64,000 nucleotides of DNA, taken from positions 124,001 through 188,000 of the forward strand of contig JALJCO010010572.1 of the NCBI GenBank assembly GCA_023101725.1, given 5' to 3'. Of the stretch, positions 21,698-33,261 are shown piece by piece (the stretch's first letter is position 1; every line of letters begins with the position of its first letter). This DNA is from Atherinomorus stipes (Eukaryota; Chordata; Actinopteri; Atheriniformes; Atherinidae). Both the position numbers and the translations under genes were made by a program. Below the pieces are notes generated by a model. The model worked only from the letters and a program-made list of their open reading frames with translations, did no database searches and was not told where the DNA came from.

Positions 21698-22764
21698 TAG
21701 GGTTGCACGGTATGCCGGTACCAGTATAGTACCGCAATACTAAAGCATTTAAAACGGTACTATACCAGCATTTAAAAAGAAACGGTACTTTAAAAAGAAA
21801 AAAGAAATGCAGCTAAATTGGTAAATTGGAGCCTGTCTCTTTAAGAGCGGCGAGGCCAGCAGTGAGTGTGACGTAGTCAATGATGCGGCTCTCAGTGAAG
21901 CACCTTCACTGAAGAGGAGGAGACAACAGGTAGCAGACAGGCTGGTTCATGGCGAGTGGACGCTGCCGTGGATTACCTGAAGTTTGAAGTGTTGCCTCTG
22001 TTAGCAAGACTAACTCTGTAGCATCGCTTTCACTGCGGTGCTTCAGTGTTCAACGGCTCGCCTTCATCATTTGAATCCATAATACTTCCAAACTGTACTT
22101 TGAGCCCCTACTTTATCAACACGGGCTTTTCCAAAGCCATCATCTTTTCTTTTTTCCTCTAAAGGACAACTACGCGGACTTAGTGACTTCAGTCAGGAAC
22201 AACTGGTGCTGATGTTGTTCAGTTACGTCAAAGTAAAAAGCACAAAACCTCTTCCAGCCCAGCAGAAACCTACAGAAGCCTCCATATGACACATAAACGG
22301 TTAATACATTTTTAATTTTCTTCAAAGTTATTACATCCTTAAAATGTTTAAATAAGTTTAAAAATGGTGACAGAGATGAACTGACTAATATGTTCAATTA
22401 TTATATATATATTATAATTATTAATACAGCTTTACTGATGTTATAAAGAAGTCAGTCGCACAAACATGATTTTATAGACATTACCTCATACCCGTTTAAT
22501 GTTTCATATCATCGACTATTGAGACACAACATTAAATAAATTAACATTTTGAAACACATTTAAAAAATATTCCAAAAGCCTTACAATGAGTAATTCATTT
22601 AGATAGTTTTACAATTTATTTTTCTAATTATGTTCATATAATGTTTCATGTATAGAATGATTTTGATTTTACCTTTTTAAAAAAGTATCGAAAAGTACCG
22701 AAAAGTATTGAAATACAAAATGGTATCGGTATCGAAACAGAAATTTGGTATCGTGACAACCCTA
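21698..22764. mobile_element. hAT element with near-perfect 8-bp duplication
   Basis: The left end TAGGGTTGCACGGTATGCCG and right end GGTATCGTGACAACCCTA are inverted copies. CCTTGAAG (21690-21697) and CCTCGAAG (22765-22772) flank it, differing at one base. The inner ends repeat GGTAC and GTATCG. It is 1067 bp and non-coding. The single mismatch suggests it is older than the hATs with identical duplications. Confidence 0.9.
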
Positions 22765-23128
22765 CCTCGAAGTAGGAGCTAAAAAGGTTTTAGGAACTGA
22801 GGGCCGAGGTCCCTAGTTTCTATATGTCTGAATGCACAAAAAAAACGGCCTGATTCCCGAAAAGGTTATAGGAACTCAAAAAGGTTCCTACAGTACAAAA
22901 GCGCCTATAGATACTAAAAACTCCCGTTAGACCATGTATGCTGAACACAATGAGCCTATTTTGTATGCGTATTTTCTTCAGAGAGAAGAGAGCAGGTTTA
23001 AGCATTAAGCTCAAAACCTGCGACGTTCAAGGACTTAATCTTATCTTCAAATGTTTGCACCACTACGTGCATCCATTAATCTTACCAGTTCCACTCTAAC
23101 AGACTAACAACATATTTTAGGTTGAAAG

Positions 23129-23174
23129 AAGCAAGGCAAACTTGTAGGCAGGACATTTAGTGTTTGCCTTGCTT
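23129..23174. other. Perfect 13-bp hairpin
   Basis: AAGCAAGGCAAAC (23129-23141) pairs exactly with GTTTGCCTTGCTT (23162-23174) across a 20-base loop. The stem is too short for a typical microRNA precursor, though two weak pairs extend it. Function unknown. Confidence 0.6.
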
Positions 23175-23782
23175 TTAATTACTTTCCAGTGTATAAACCG
23201 TCACAGTTCCTATCACACCCCACATTTAATTACACTGTACGTACCTGAGCTTGCACACTCTGGAAAACCCAGTAGCAAACACAAGCACTCATCCCAGTTG
23301 CTGGTCTGTGATTCTCAATCAATACAAAGCAGAATCTAATGAATAAGAAAAGAGGCAAGAGGAGATGGAGAGCGTTTAGATCCCCCAGCTCTGTGATATG
23401 TAAAATCACACTCAGGAAAAATCTTCCAGAATCTAAGACTTTCTAATGAACTCGAAGGAGCCACTTCATCTTCATTCTAGTTTAGTCCTCAGTATCATTA
23501 GAAAGTGGTCTGTGTTTCACAGATAAAAGAGGGTGTGTTCATGATGTAACATAATAACTGTCATATCTGCAAACCAACAACAATAACAGCAAAACAATTA
23601 AGTATTCGTATTCATCCTGGAGAGCTCGCTTTCCTCGCTTCACTGCACAATGACAGGAGAGGGTCGGGGCAGCTGCCGCCATATTAAATCATTTAGATAA
23701 TGTGTTGACCTGGGGGACGCTCAGACGCAGATAACCCCGGCAGTTAAGATAGCGGGGGTGTGTGTGTGACCGGACCGTCAAT

Positions 23783-23804
23783 ACACACCACACACACACA
23801 CACA
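23783..23804. repeat. (CA)n microsatellite
   Basis: A CA run preceded by a short TG run at 23756-23768, so the pair can fold back. Confidence 0.9.
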
Positions 23805-24126
23805 TGCACCGGCGCCTCGTCGCACCAGAGGGATCATATATAATTCATATCTGCTGCTGGGACACATTTACTGCTCGTCTCTGAGGCAGAGGAAGGTCTC
23901 AGTGGGACAGGTCAGTTTATTTAGGAGCCGAGCTCCTTCTTGCTCTCTGACTCTGGAAATACATCAGGTGTGAGGTCTCAGAGGGGACGGGACGGATAAG
24001 CATACCGGCTCGCCCAAATCAGCCAAAACAAACGCACTCATGAAGTCAGTTTTTAACAAACAAGATTCAGTCATTCATGTCTTCCTGTCATTTCAGCATC
24101 TGCATCGCAGTGTACACAGGAGTCAC

Positions 24127-24598
24127 TAGGGCTGTCAACGAATATTCTATATTTGAATATGAATAAAAATCAGATATTCTGATGTGAAAATTAATATTCG
24201 AATATTAAATAAACAGAGGGGAAAATAGCCTATTACGTTAGGCCTACATTTCCTACACTGGTTTGATTATAGGCCGACTGTTTCAAGTTGTTCCATGTTT
24301 ATTCCAGCTTGCTCGGAGCATTCAATGTTCGTCGATTTAATTTTAATTTGTCAGAACCTTTAATTCCTCGCACAAGTTAGGGAGATGCGGGGGCGGGAGA
24401 ACTGAAGCGAGTCCATTTTGTAATGTCCTGGGCATTGCTAAACATGTTAATATTTAAATAAAAAAACCCTTATGTATTGTATTAATTTGTCCTCCTGTCG
24501 GCACAATGCTATAAAGGATAATAGAATATATTCTAGTTAATTGTGAATTTTAGAAAAAAAAATTCAAACATCATTTTGGAGCAATTTTGACAGTTCTA
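24127..24598. mobile_element. hAT MITE with TAGGGCTGTCAA end
   Basis: The left end TAGGGCTGTCAACGAATATT and right end CAATTTTGACAGTTCTA are inverted. Flanks are GGAGTCAC (24119-24126) and TTAGTCAC (24599-24606), six of eight bases the same, as expected for an aged hAT duplication. The left end carries repeated GAATATTC motifs. It is 472 bp and non-coding. Confidence 0.8.
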
Positions 24599-24689
24599 TT
24601 AGTCACATCATTATATCCAACTTCAACATCAACTACTCCACTGCTTTTCCTCTAGAGGTGTTCAGTTGTGGAACAGCTGCGGTGTAAAA

Positions 24690-25010
24690 AATGCAAACAA
24701 ATAATGAAATACAATATAATAAAAAGATATGTGAAAAATAATAAGACCTATGTATATTATAATTCATTATATAGTATTATCATTGTTGAGTATTATATTG
24801 TGCATTATGATTATAATGAGATTATTATTATCTTTATTATTGAGTATTATTAAGGATTATAGTGTGATAATGAGGAGTATGATTTAAAGTAAAAACTTGT
24901 ATTGTGATTTACAAAAGTGAGTACAGTTATTATTGAGTATTTTTGAGAACTATTAATAATTAATATACAGATATTGTTGATCTTTTTGAGAGTTTTGTTC
25001 TCATCAAGTA
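24690..25010. repeat. A/T-rich tract with degenerate ATTAT repeats
   Basis: Irregular repeats of GAGTATTAT and ATTATTATTG dominate. The 61-codon frame here (24668-24853) is a by-product of this composition. Confidence 0.6.
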
Positions 25011-25544
25011 TGGTGTATTGTTTCAAGAACTTTTGTTGAAGGAGTCATCACCTGGAAATCCAGCTTTTTCACGTTAAAACGTGTATTGGAACAGGACCGC
25101 AGTTAAAACGTGCCAGAAACTCCAGAGAGTGAAACTGGTTGTGTCTTTAAGTGCGAGCTCTCTCTTTACACCAGAATTGGCCACAAGAGCGCGCTCTCCA
25201 CCGAAAGCAATATTGTTTTTCCTCCGGGGATGACGTGATCCACAGAAGCTGCTAGCTGCTAAGCTAGCCTCTTTAGCACCACCTGAAATCAGCTGATTAC
25301 GTGCCACGGAGTAGCGATTAATGACCAGCTTTATCAGAGAGGATGACCATGACGATGACAAGGAAAAAAAAAAATCTGCCGTGCTGAGCTGCTTCAGCAG
25401 AAATTCAGCAGTTTCAGCGCTGTAACAGTGGATCAATCGACCAGGGACCAGTGGATTATGTCTATTCAGTGAGGATGTGCAGTCTGTAAGTGTTGCTGCT
25501 TGTGTGACTTATTATCTTTTGTGTAAGAGGACAGCTGCAACCTC
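25011..25544. other. Unassigned interval
   Basis: No family named. A minus-strand 120-codon frame (25074-25436) has a serine- and leucine-rich product with no motif I know. Confidence 0.35.
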
Positions 25545-25690
25545 CTGTGGAGGGAGGGGGTGATTTTTTTTATACTTCACCCATTTAGATGTTATTTAAT
25601 CTTGAAATTACACATAATTAAGGGCGTGTCCTTTTGACTGATAGGCAGCAGACCGGAAGCCCGGTCAGTGACGACCATTTCAGTGACGAC
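25545..25690 (+). mobile_element. Fragment of the long-TIR element (right-arm part)
   Basis: GGGGGTGATTTTTTTTATAC, TTTAGATGTTATTTAATC and GGGCGTGTCCTTTT align with 44232-44345 of the complete element. It ends at CCAGTGATGGG, where the next element starts. Confidence 0.7.
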
Positions 25691-26300
25691 CAGTGATGGG
25701 AATAACAGCATTAGAAATAAACGGCGCTACGAACGGCACTACTTTTTCAGTAACGAGTTAATCTAACTAATTACTAAGTCTATCATCACAACGCCGTTAC
25801 CGTTACTGGCCTTCACTGACAGCGCGTTACTATTGTTATGTGAGATTCCATTTTGTTCCTGGTGAACAGAAATTTCACTTTTGTTGGGTCTATTTTTGCT
25901 GGTACTCTCCCAGAGAGGAGGCGGAGTGATATGGGCGAGTGCCTGCAGGTATCTCCGTATCACTCCGCTGCAGACACATGCCTCCACTCCACACAAATGT
26001 TAGAGTAAAAACAGGAGTTGCTGTGTTCTTTTAGCCGCGGTTGCACTCCAGGCTTGAAGAAGTTGGTATTGAGCCGCTGCGGACCTTTACCGGGCGTACG
26101 GCGTCACCAACCTGACACACATGCTGACACAGGATGAATCCGGTTTAAGATGCAAGCAGCATCATATTCCAGCAACAAGTTTCCCTGAATTATTTCTTTC
26201 ACCCGTGACCCGAATTCTGTTAATAGTTAATACTAAAGATATATTACACTAGTTCTGCATACTGGATCTGTCTTCATCTGACCCGGAGCGGTACAGAAAC

Positions 26301-26330
26301 AGTGATGATGATGATGATGATGATAATGAT
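26301..26330 (+). repeat. (GAT)n microsatellite
   Basis: About seven GAT units followed by GATAATGAT. Confidence 0.9.
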
Positions 26331-26512
26331 GGACTGTCATACCTCATGTCAATGTGCGCAGCCGAACATGCGCGCACAACGGGAAGAATTATTAACTGGA
26401 TTCATCACAAACACCAGTTTCTCTCAGAGATAAAAGACATGAACATGATGAGAAACGTTGATTAGTTCGTGCTTCCTCATGGTGTCTGGCTGTTAGAACT
26501 GCATGAGCTTAA

Positions 26513-26530
26513 GGGGGGGGGGGGGGGGGG
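26513..26530 (+). repeat. Poly(G) run of 18
   Basis: Uninterrupted G run inside the hAT-like element. It can form a quadruplex and is a likely site of length error in the assembly. Confidence 0.9.
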
Positions 26531-26860
26531 AGCCAAAACATCCATCAGTCTGAGTGTCCCCGATTTTTCTGTTAGAAATTCATTCTGTGAAGTTTCCATT
26601 AATTTAATTCATTAGTCAGATCTGATATTCACTTTTATATTAATTCAGCAAAGGATTAATTTAATAGATTAATTGATGTTACTTTAAAGTTAATTTAAAT
26701 TTACATAAAAAGAAACATTAAAAAGTAACGGAAAAATAACTTTTCCAAGTAATTAGTTATTTTTGTAAAGCTGTAACTCCATTACTAACACCATTACTTT
26801 TTGGGAGAAGTAATTAGTAACTATAATTAATTACTTTTTTAAAGTAATGATCGGGTGACG

Positions 26861-28371
26861 TAGCGGAAGGTTCGTCCCTCTCTCTATTGGTCTATGGTAA
26901 GCGGCCAGTAAACGATGGTAAATGAATGGTGACGAGCTGCTAATGTGGCTACAAAAGCTAATGCTACTTGTTGCTGTTTGGTTAACTTCACGTCAGACGT
27001 CCGCTCCTTATATTCATCAGAGTCCAGCCCTTTTACTCCGCGGATCCTCTCCATCAACGGTACCGTTACGTTTTTATCACGTTTTTCTCTGTTGGGACAT
27101 CATTTCCTTCACCTGCTCTGTCCTGATAAAACTTTGTTTTGGCTTTGACGTTTGCTTCGTGTACGCGCTTACAGACAGGTCTAACTCTCGTACGTATTCT
27201 CACAACAAACAAACTTTGGGGATAAAAAGAGGTTAAAATGAGCTCATTAAACTTTCCTCCCATCCAACTATAATTAAAAATTCATTTGAAGATAATTTAA
27301 GAAGTATTGTGTATGTAAAACACTCGGTTATGACACCTTTAAGTTACAGTGAATGTGAAATTTATGTCTGACTAAATGGTTTTGGACCTGATAAGTTTTC
27401 TAAACTTCTTCCAAAACTCCTTTTTGTGTTATGTTAGCGTTTATTTTTAATTTCAGTTAGAAATAAAAAAAAAAGAAAAAAAAAGAATTGATGAAGAAGA
27501 AAAGAAGTGAGCAGCTGCCTGCTCCCACCTTCTGTAGGCCCACCTGTGCTGGGCCTCCTCACAGCAGGCTCAGCTCTACATCTTACTTTACAGCAGAACT
27601 TCTGCTCAATTATTATTGATCACCAGCCAAATTTTGTGTATCCCTTCTGCCTCCAACCTCTCATATCTGACAGAATATTTGGAAAGCACTTTTGCTGTTT
27701 TAAAGCTGTCCTACAAACTGCTGACAAAGCATGAAAAAGCTTTGGCTTTTAAAGAAGGAAGCAGCTGTGGTTCTTTACTTGTTTCAAGCAATGTGGTGAA
27801 AACTCCCATCTCTCTCTATGAACAAAATACTACAGCAAATACTTTGTTTTACCAGCTGATTACCTTAGCATAAAAACACCACATCAACAATAAAAACAAG
27901 TTGGCAGATACACAACACGCACACAGTGTTTTGGTTCAAAGCACCTCGGTGAAGGCAAAGACAAATTACAGTACATGAACTTATACTACAATCCCATTTA
28001 CTGCTGCTAATTGTAAATAGGTTTATCCTGCGGTCCTATAAAATCAATGATTTAATTTCCCTTTAATTAAATTTTTCAGCCCTTTCTGTAGTCACAGTTT
28101 GGGGCTTATTTCCACTCAATAAACTCTTTCATTTAATATTTAATAACGCTTCATGTTAACATCACAGAACCATGGTTAATGGCTTAAATTGAAGAGGACT
28201 CTTGTTCCATGAAATTTATGATGAATAAAGTATACAGGGTGAGATTTTAATTATTAAAAAGAGACTTTAATCAGTAATTCATAAAAAAATATTTATTTCG
28301 ATAAATTGTTTATAAGGTCTATGTTTTGCTTCTGCCTAAATATGGCCCTTGTTGATGACATCATATAATTA
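26861..28371. other. Unassigned interval
   Basis: No clear family. GACACCTTTAAG at 27333-27343 looks like the right end of another TTAA-type MITE, but I found no matching left end. Overlapping open frames of 65-104 codons have no motif. Confidence 0.35.
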
Positions 28372-28372
28372 G

Positions 28373-28850
28373 GGCTGGGCGACATGAAAATCTCAGATTT
28401 TTTTTTTTTTAAATTTGATTTACGTTTTTATTTATTTATTGTTTGTTTGTTTGTTTTTTCCCGATTTTCCCTCCTACATATTAAGGAAAGTGATAAGTAC
28501 AAATGGCAGACAACTTAAAACAAATTTTGCTTTTAATTAATCATAAAGAAGAAAAATGTGACTCTCATTATTGGGGTGAAAAATAAATAAATGAACACCC
28601 TCTTTGAATCAAAGTCCAACTGTGTTTTAAGTCACACTATTCTCACCGGCGGCCATGTTGTCGCTTACTCTTTAAAGTGTACTATGATGATGATGTTGCT
28701 TGCCATACTGCAGTGTAAAACCAACACTTTCGGAAGCTCCGGGAGCCAAAAATGCACCATTACATAAAAACTTGATTTACTTGTTTTTTAAATCCCCTGC
28801 AAAAAAATTGCTAATTAGTTAATTCAATCGTTTTTTTCCCAGGTCCACAG
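28373..28850 (+). mobile_element. Probable hAT left end (TAGGGCTGGGCGAC)
   Basis: TAGGGCTGGGCGACATG followed by AAAATCTC is the typical start of a fish hAT family. The matching right end is not seen; TTCCCAGGTCC at 28838-28848 may be its decayed form. Limits are approximate. Confidence 0.45.
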
Positions 28851-29083
28851 ATAATAACAGACAATATAAAAGTAGAAACTTGGGTGATAAATTTGTGAAT
28901 GTGTCAAATCTTTCCAATAATTGTACATTAAATTAAATTTCCTCCAAATGGTACAATTCTACAACATATTGTAAACAGAAAAAAAGAAATCCCTGTGATA
29001 AATAAATATTGCCAAAATATCATGAGTTTATGTAAACTGTGTCACTGCTGTACCTCCATCGTGCTCCAGTGCCTGTCTGGTTG
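28851..29083. other. Unassigned interval
   Basis: Short A/T-rich spacer with no recognised feature between two hAT-type elements. Confidence 0.4.
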
Positions 29084-29091
29084 CTCTGTAT

Positions 29092-29901
29092 TAGAGGTGT
29101 AACAAAATATTGACACAGTGAAATATCGAAATATTTATGTTGCTATATCATATTGATATTAAAAAATGTGGTGTCAATATTCTTACTACCAAAATCAAAA
29201 TTTTGTAATATAATGATGAAATCTTGTGAGATTTTGTTCTATTTTTAACTGTCCAGCATGTAGTAAAGTCCCTACTTTAGCTCTGATATCTATCCGTGCA
29301 TCTGCAGGTTCAGGTTAAACTTTACACACAATGGAAAGTACAAGTTAAAATGTGTATCAAGGTTTTCATAGAGCACCCAGTTGTTTGAGATTATAAAGCA
29401 CTGGTTGAAATGCTTATTTTTATGCACTAAAATGCTTTTTCATATACTCATATACTACTTTGTTTTACTGTTTTACTCATTTTTACATGAATTCATGCAC
29501 ATTTATACTACTCCAGCTAAGCTATGGTAATATTGTTTCACTTCTATCATCTAACATCTATTAAGTTGGGTTATGCTAAAGTGAGAAATATGTTTAGGGG
29601 AATGATTGTAAATGGTTTTATCATGAGATCCAAGTGGCAAAGAAACCTGTCCAAGTTTAATAAAGGCGACATGGATAAGTTGAATTTAATTGATTTTGAC
29701 TCATTTTGTTCTTTCAGTCATCCGACGTACAGTATGTACATAGGTACAACATTTATTTCAAGCTGCATTTGAAATCTCTTTAAAGTGCCTAGAATATCAC
29801 AATATATTGCAGTACCACAATATCACAATATTATATTGCATCGTGACCCATGTATCGTGATATGTAACGCATTGTTAAGTCTTTGCCAATGCCCACCCCT
29901 A
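29092..29901. mobile_element. hAT element with 8-bp duplication CTCTGTAT
   Basis: The left end TAGAGGTGTAACAAAATATTG and right end AATGCCCACCCCTA are inverted, and CTCTGTAT flanks exactly (29084-29091 and 29902-29909). Repeated ATATCG, CAATAT and ATCGTGA motifs near both ends are usual for this group. It is 810 bp and non-coding. Confidence 0.92.
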
Positions 29902-29909
29902 CTCTGTAT

Positions 29910-30372
29910 ACTACTGTGTTCCGCTTCATCCTCACTACATATCATTTATGCTTTGCTTCTTTTTTCTGGCCTTGAGGAAACACTTTTCTCTTGTCCTTAG
30001 ATCTGCTCTCTCATCTTTGGCTCAGCTCGGCTTGTTTAAGACACTGCTGTCCAGCTAGCAACGCCCACAGCAGCCAGTTCATCTATGTCTAAATCATGTG
30101 GTACCAGTTAGCATCCTGAGTGGATTTATCTTTCATCTCTCTCTGCAGTAACCTGGATAAGACGCGTCCTGCTGAAGAAGCTCGACTCCCCACAATGAAG
30201 TGTGGCACAGAAACACATTGCACTACTTTCTCTTCTGCCTCTCACCATCTGCTGAGCTCCAGACAGCGCGATGAGCTGGATGACACTGACATCCTGCCGT
30301 CCCCCACCCTTCCCCTTTTCTTGCTGACTTAATTAACAAGTGTACCTCTCTTAGCAAGTGATGTTCACTGCA

Positions 30373-30403
<31 letters not shown>

Positions 30404-30772
30404 TTGAGGGAAGGCATTACAGGCTCTGTGATGCAACACATCATGGCAAATGAGGCAGGGGACATCCAAGCCCTCTAAATCTGTAAACTCAAACACTACT
30501 GCTCCCTCCCAGCAGTCCTGACAGGCCTGCTGGTGTATTTACGATCCCGTTCTGCCAACATCAGCAAATTTTTTGGCAGCTACAGCTTAAGACTCCTGAT
30601 GTTCAGGATTCATTAGACTGAAAATTATATTTTCCTGCAATATTGGGAAATATGATCAAACCTTCAAAAAAAAAATTATGAGGATGAAGCTCAGTTTTCA
30701 AGTTTTACAGGGAATGTAATGTTTCTTAATTGCAGAAACTGCAAACATGGTAATAATATTTAGAATTATTAA
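29910..30772. other. Unassigned interval with an exon-like segment
   Basis: TCATCTCTCTCTGCAG (30133-30148) is a strong splice-acceptor-like signal. The next 150 bases are G/C-richer than the surroundings and hold an ATG at 30195 opening 46 codons. No donor or polyadenylation signal was confirmed and the product is unrecognised. A microsatellite follows at 30373-30403. Confidence 0.3.
30373..30403. repeat. (TG)n(GA)n microsatellite
   Basis: A TG run passes directly into a GA run. Confidence 0.95.
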
Positions 30773-30776
30773 TTAA

Positions 30777-31658
30777 AGGAATAGTACACCCACAGAATGA
30801 TGTGCGTTCATTTTCTACTCACCCTCATGCTGAGCAAGACTGTGAAGCACTTTTTAATATCTCAAATGCAGCCGGAGATCGGCCAGGTTTTCGTTTTCCC
30901 CCAACTTTAATATAATGGAGTTCACCAGCGACTGAACCAAAAAGGTCCATAAAAGTCCACAAAAACTTGTCAATATTCCTCCATACTGCTCGTCCAATGT
31001 AACCCAAGTGTCCTGAGTGGGTAGCGTCCAGAATTTACTCCAAATGACATCATTTAGTAGATTTTTATAGTTTAAACATTACTACATCTAGCTGCCGCAA
31101 AGCACGCCCATGCGAGTTCACGACACTACGGAAGCCTCAGCAGACGAGATCACGCGTTCTTTTTCTTTCTTTCTTTGTTTTAAATCATCAGCCAACCTTT
31201 CTTGTGTTTGTCCTGGTTTTTCCATAGCTCGTTCGCTATTAGCACAATGTAAACAGCAAATTTCTTCTTCTACGCTTGCATTATCGGCAGAGTAGTTGCT
31301 GAACGCCGCAGCTGTGAACTCACACAAACGTGCAAATAGAAAGTGTAATGTACTACTGTTTAGGCTATAAAAATCTACTAAATGATGATGTTTGGAGTAA
31401 ATTATGGACGCTACCCACTCAGGACACTTGGATTACATTGGACGAGCAGTAAGACGGAATATTGCCAAGTTTTTGTGGACTTTATGGACCTTTTTGGTTC
31501 AGTCGCCGGTGAATTCCATTATATGAAAGTTGGGGGAAAACGAAACCTGCCCGATCTCTGGCTGCATTTGAGATCTTAAAAAAAGTGCTTCACAGTCTTG
31601 CTCAGCATGAGGGTGAGGAGATAATGAACACACATCATTCTTTGGGTGTACTGTTCCT
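30777..31658. mobile_element. Long-TIR element flanked by TTAA
   Basis: TTAA stands at 30773-30776 and 31659-31662. The left arm starts AGGAATAGTACACCCAC and the right arm ends TTGGGTGTACTGTTCCT. The arms are inverted copies over roughly 300 bp, including CACTCAGGACACTTGG on the right against its reverse complement on the left. A loop of about 300 bp separates them. TTAA and AGGAAYAGTACACCC termini fit a piggyBac or Kolobok derivative. No transposase. Confidence 0.88.
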
Positions 31659-31662
31659 TTAA

Positions 31663-32201
31663 GGAACACTGAAGTTAACATGTCATTTAATAATTTTAAC
31701 CCACATCAAACCTTAAGAAAATGCTACTTATGGCAACACAATCTATTTAAATCAGTCAATATTCTGCAGTTTCCTCCTGATGCAGGGACACTTTGGCTTA
31801 ATTTAGCTCCTCATTTTGGTTTCCTGTTCTGCATACTGTGTTGCTATGCAGCAGAGGAAAAGTGATTGTCATGGTTGCAATAATTAAAGGCTTCAGGTTA
31901 TAGAACAAGAAAAGAACAAGGTTAAGGAAAAAAAGAGCATCAGTGCCCTGAGGTAAAGGCTATTCTTTTTTAACCCATCCATCCTCACCAATCTCCTCCT
32001 TGCAGACTTTTTTCTCTCAATAACAAACATGAAGTCATCTTATGACACTTTGCTCCAATTCGTTACAGCCATTTAATCCCTTTTTACTAGTGCTGCTAAA
32101 AAGGATCATTACAGTTTATTCAACATGTGGTACGTGTCAGCTGTTCTGATTGCTTATGTTTCAAAACCAACTTTCATGTAAAATGGAAACTAGTGTTGTT
32201 C
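31663..32201. other. Unassigned interval
   Basis: No recognised feature; ordinary A/T-rich sequence. Confidence 0.4.
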
Positions 32202-32207
32202 AATGAC

Positions 32208-33133
32208 CACGTTTACATGCCATCAAAATTCGGGTTAAGGTCAATATTCCGGTTTCTGAAAGATTAGGAATAACCCGTTTACATGCGTGAGCAGACAGAG
32301 TTACTCCTGTATACATGATAACTGAAATCAATTGGAATATCCCGACCCAAACCGCGACGCACGGAAAACGTCACGATGATGGTGGATAATGAACCATCCG
32401 GGGCCACTGCGGTAAAGCCAGCCAAGTTTCAGAGTTACAGCCAAAATAACGCCAGTTGGCTTTGCCGCGGATCCGCGAGAGGCGGCGGGCTTGACTGCAG
32501 TCCGGAGTGCTGGTACCGACCCACCAGCAGTAGCTAACGGGTCACAGAAGGAGAGATTGGTGCTCGGAGCCGGAGCTGTGCACATCCACGCTTCCTGTTT
32601 CCAGCAGAGTCCCCAAGACAGATAAAGTTCTGCCGTCAGGACTGGTGGGAACGGTTGCAATGATGAAGTTAACTGACTCCGGCTGGAGTCAGTGAATTTT
32701 CCTGTCACGCCTTCACCAAACTTTGCCAAATGAGTGATGGAGCCCCGCGATGTAACTGTTTGCACACCAGCTCCTCTCGAGATGCGTGTTGCCATGGTGA
32801 CGTATAAACTAGCAAGCTGTGCAAAGCACTGTCTGATCGCTGGTATAAAATACTCCCTGTAGTTTAATCAAAAGAATACTTGCAGATAGAGCATGCGCAG
32901 AACACAATTAAATATTCCTTTCAATGGAGATATTCCAATAAGCGTTTACATGACCAAATATTCCGGTTAGAAAAGGAGTAACCCAGGGGTAATATTCGGG
33001 TTTTTAAAAACCCGAAAATGAGCATATTCGGGTTTTTGCCAGTGTTTACATGGCCGTGCGCAACCGGGTTATTGCTAATATTCCGGTTATGAAAGGGTTA
33101 TGAAAGAGTTATTGGCTGCATGTAAACGCAGTG
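32208..33133. mobile_element. TIR element with GTTTACATG ends and 6-bp duplication
   Basis: The left end CACGTTTACATGCC and right end CATGTAAACGCAGTG are inverted; AATGAC flanks both (32202-32207 and 33134-33139). The subterminal regions repeat GTTTACATG and ATTCCGGTT or AACCCG motifs many times in both orientations. A 155-codon minus-strand frame (32328-32795) fills much of the left half, but I recognise no domain in it. The superfamily is not certain. Confidence 0.7.
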
Positions 33134-33261
33134 AATGACGACAATGTTGAGGTTCCAACCGCGATTTAATGTCCGAGTGTCTTGAATTCACTTGTGATTA
33201 ATCACAAATTCCCTCCCCTATAACAAATAATACATTCAGACAGATGAGTGGATTTATTTAA

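Larger units (their letters stand above)
22773..24118. other. Unassigned interval
   Basis: No repeat family recognised. It holds a hairpin at 23129-23174, a CA microsatellite at 23783-23804, and a G/C-richer block from 23640 to 24000 that differs from its A/T-rich neighbours. Confidence 0.4.
25691..26860. mobile_element. hAT-like element with CAGTGATGGGAA end
   Basis: The left end CAGTGATGGGAATAACAG and the right part ACTTTTTTAAAGTAATGATC belong to the fish hAT group with CAGTG-TGGGA-AAGTTAC termini, whose ends are full of GTTAC motifs. The expected terminal CACTG on the right is not visible, so it is truncated or mutated there. It contains a GAT microsatellite and an 18-base G run. No transposase frame. 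Confidence 0.6.

Noticed and set aside
21526..21708. 60-codon minus-strand frame with a proline/glycine stretch
   Set aside because: It is antisense to the long-TIR arm and runs into the hAT terminus.
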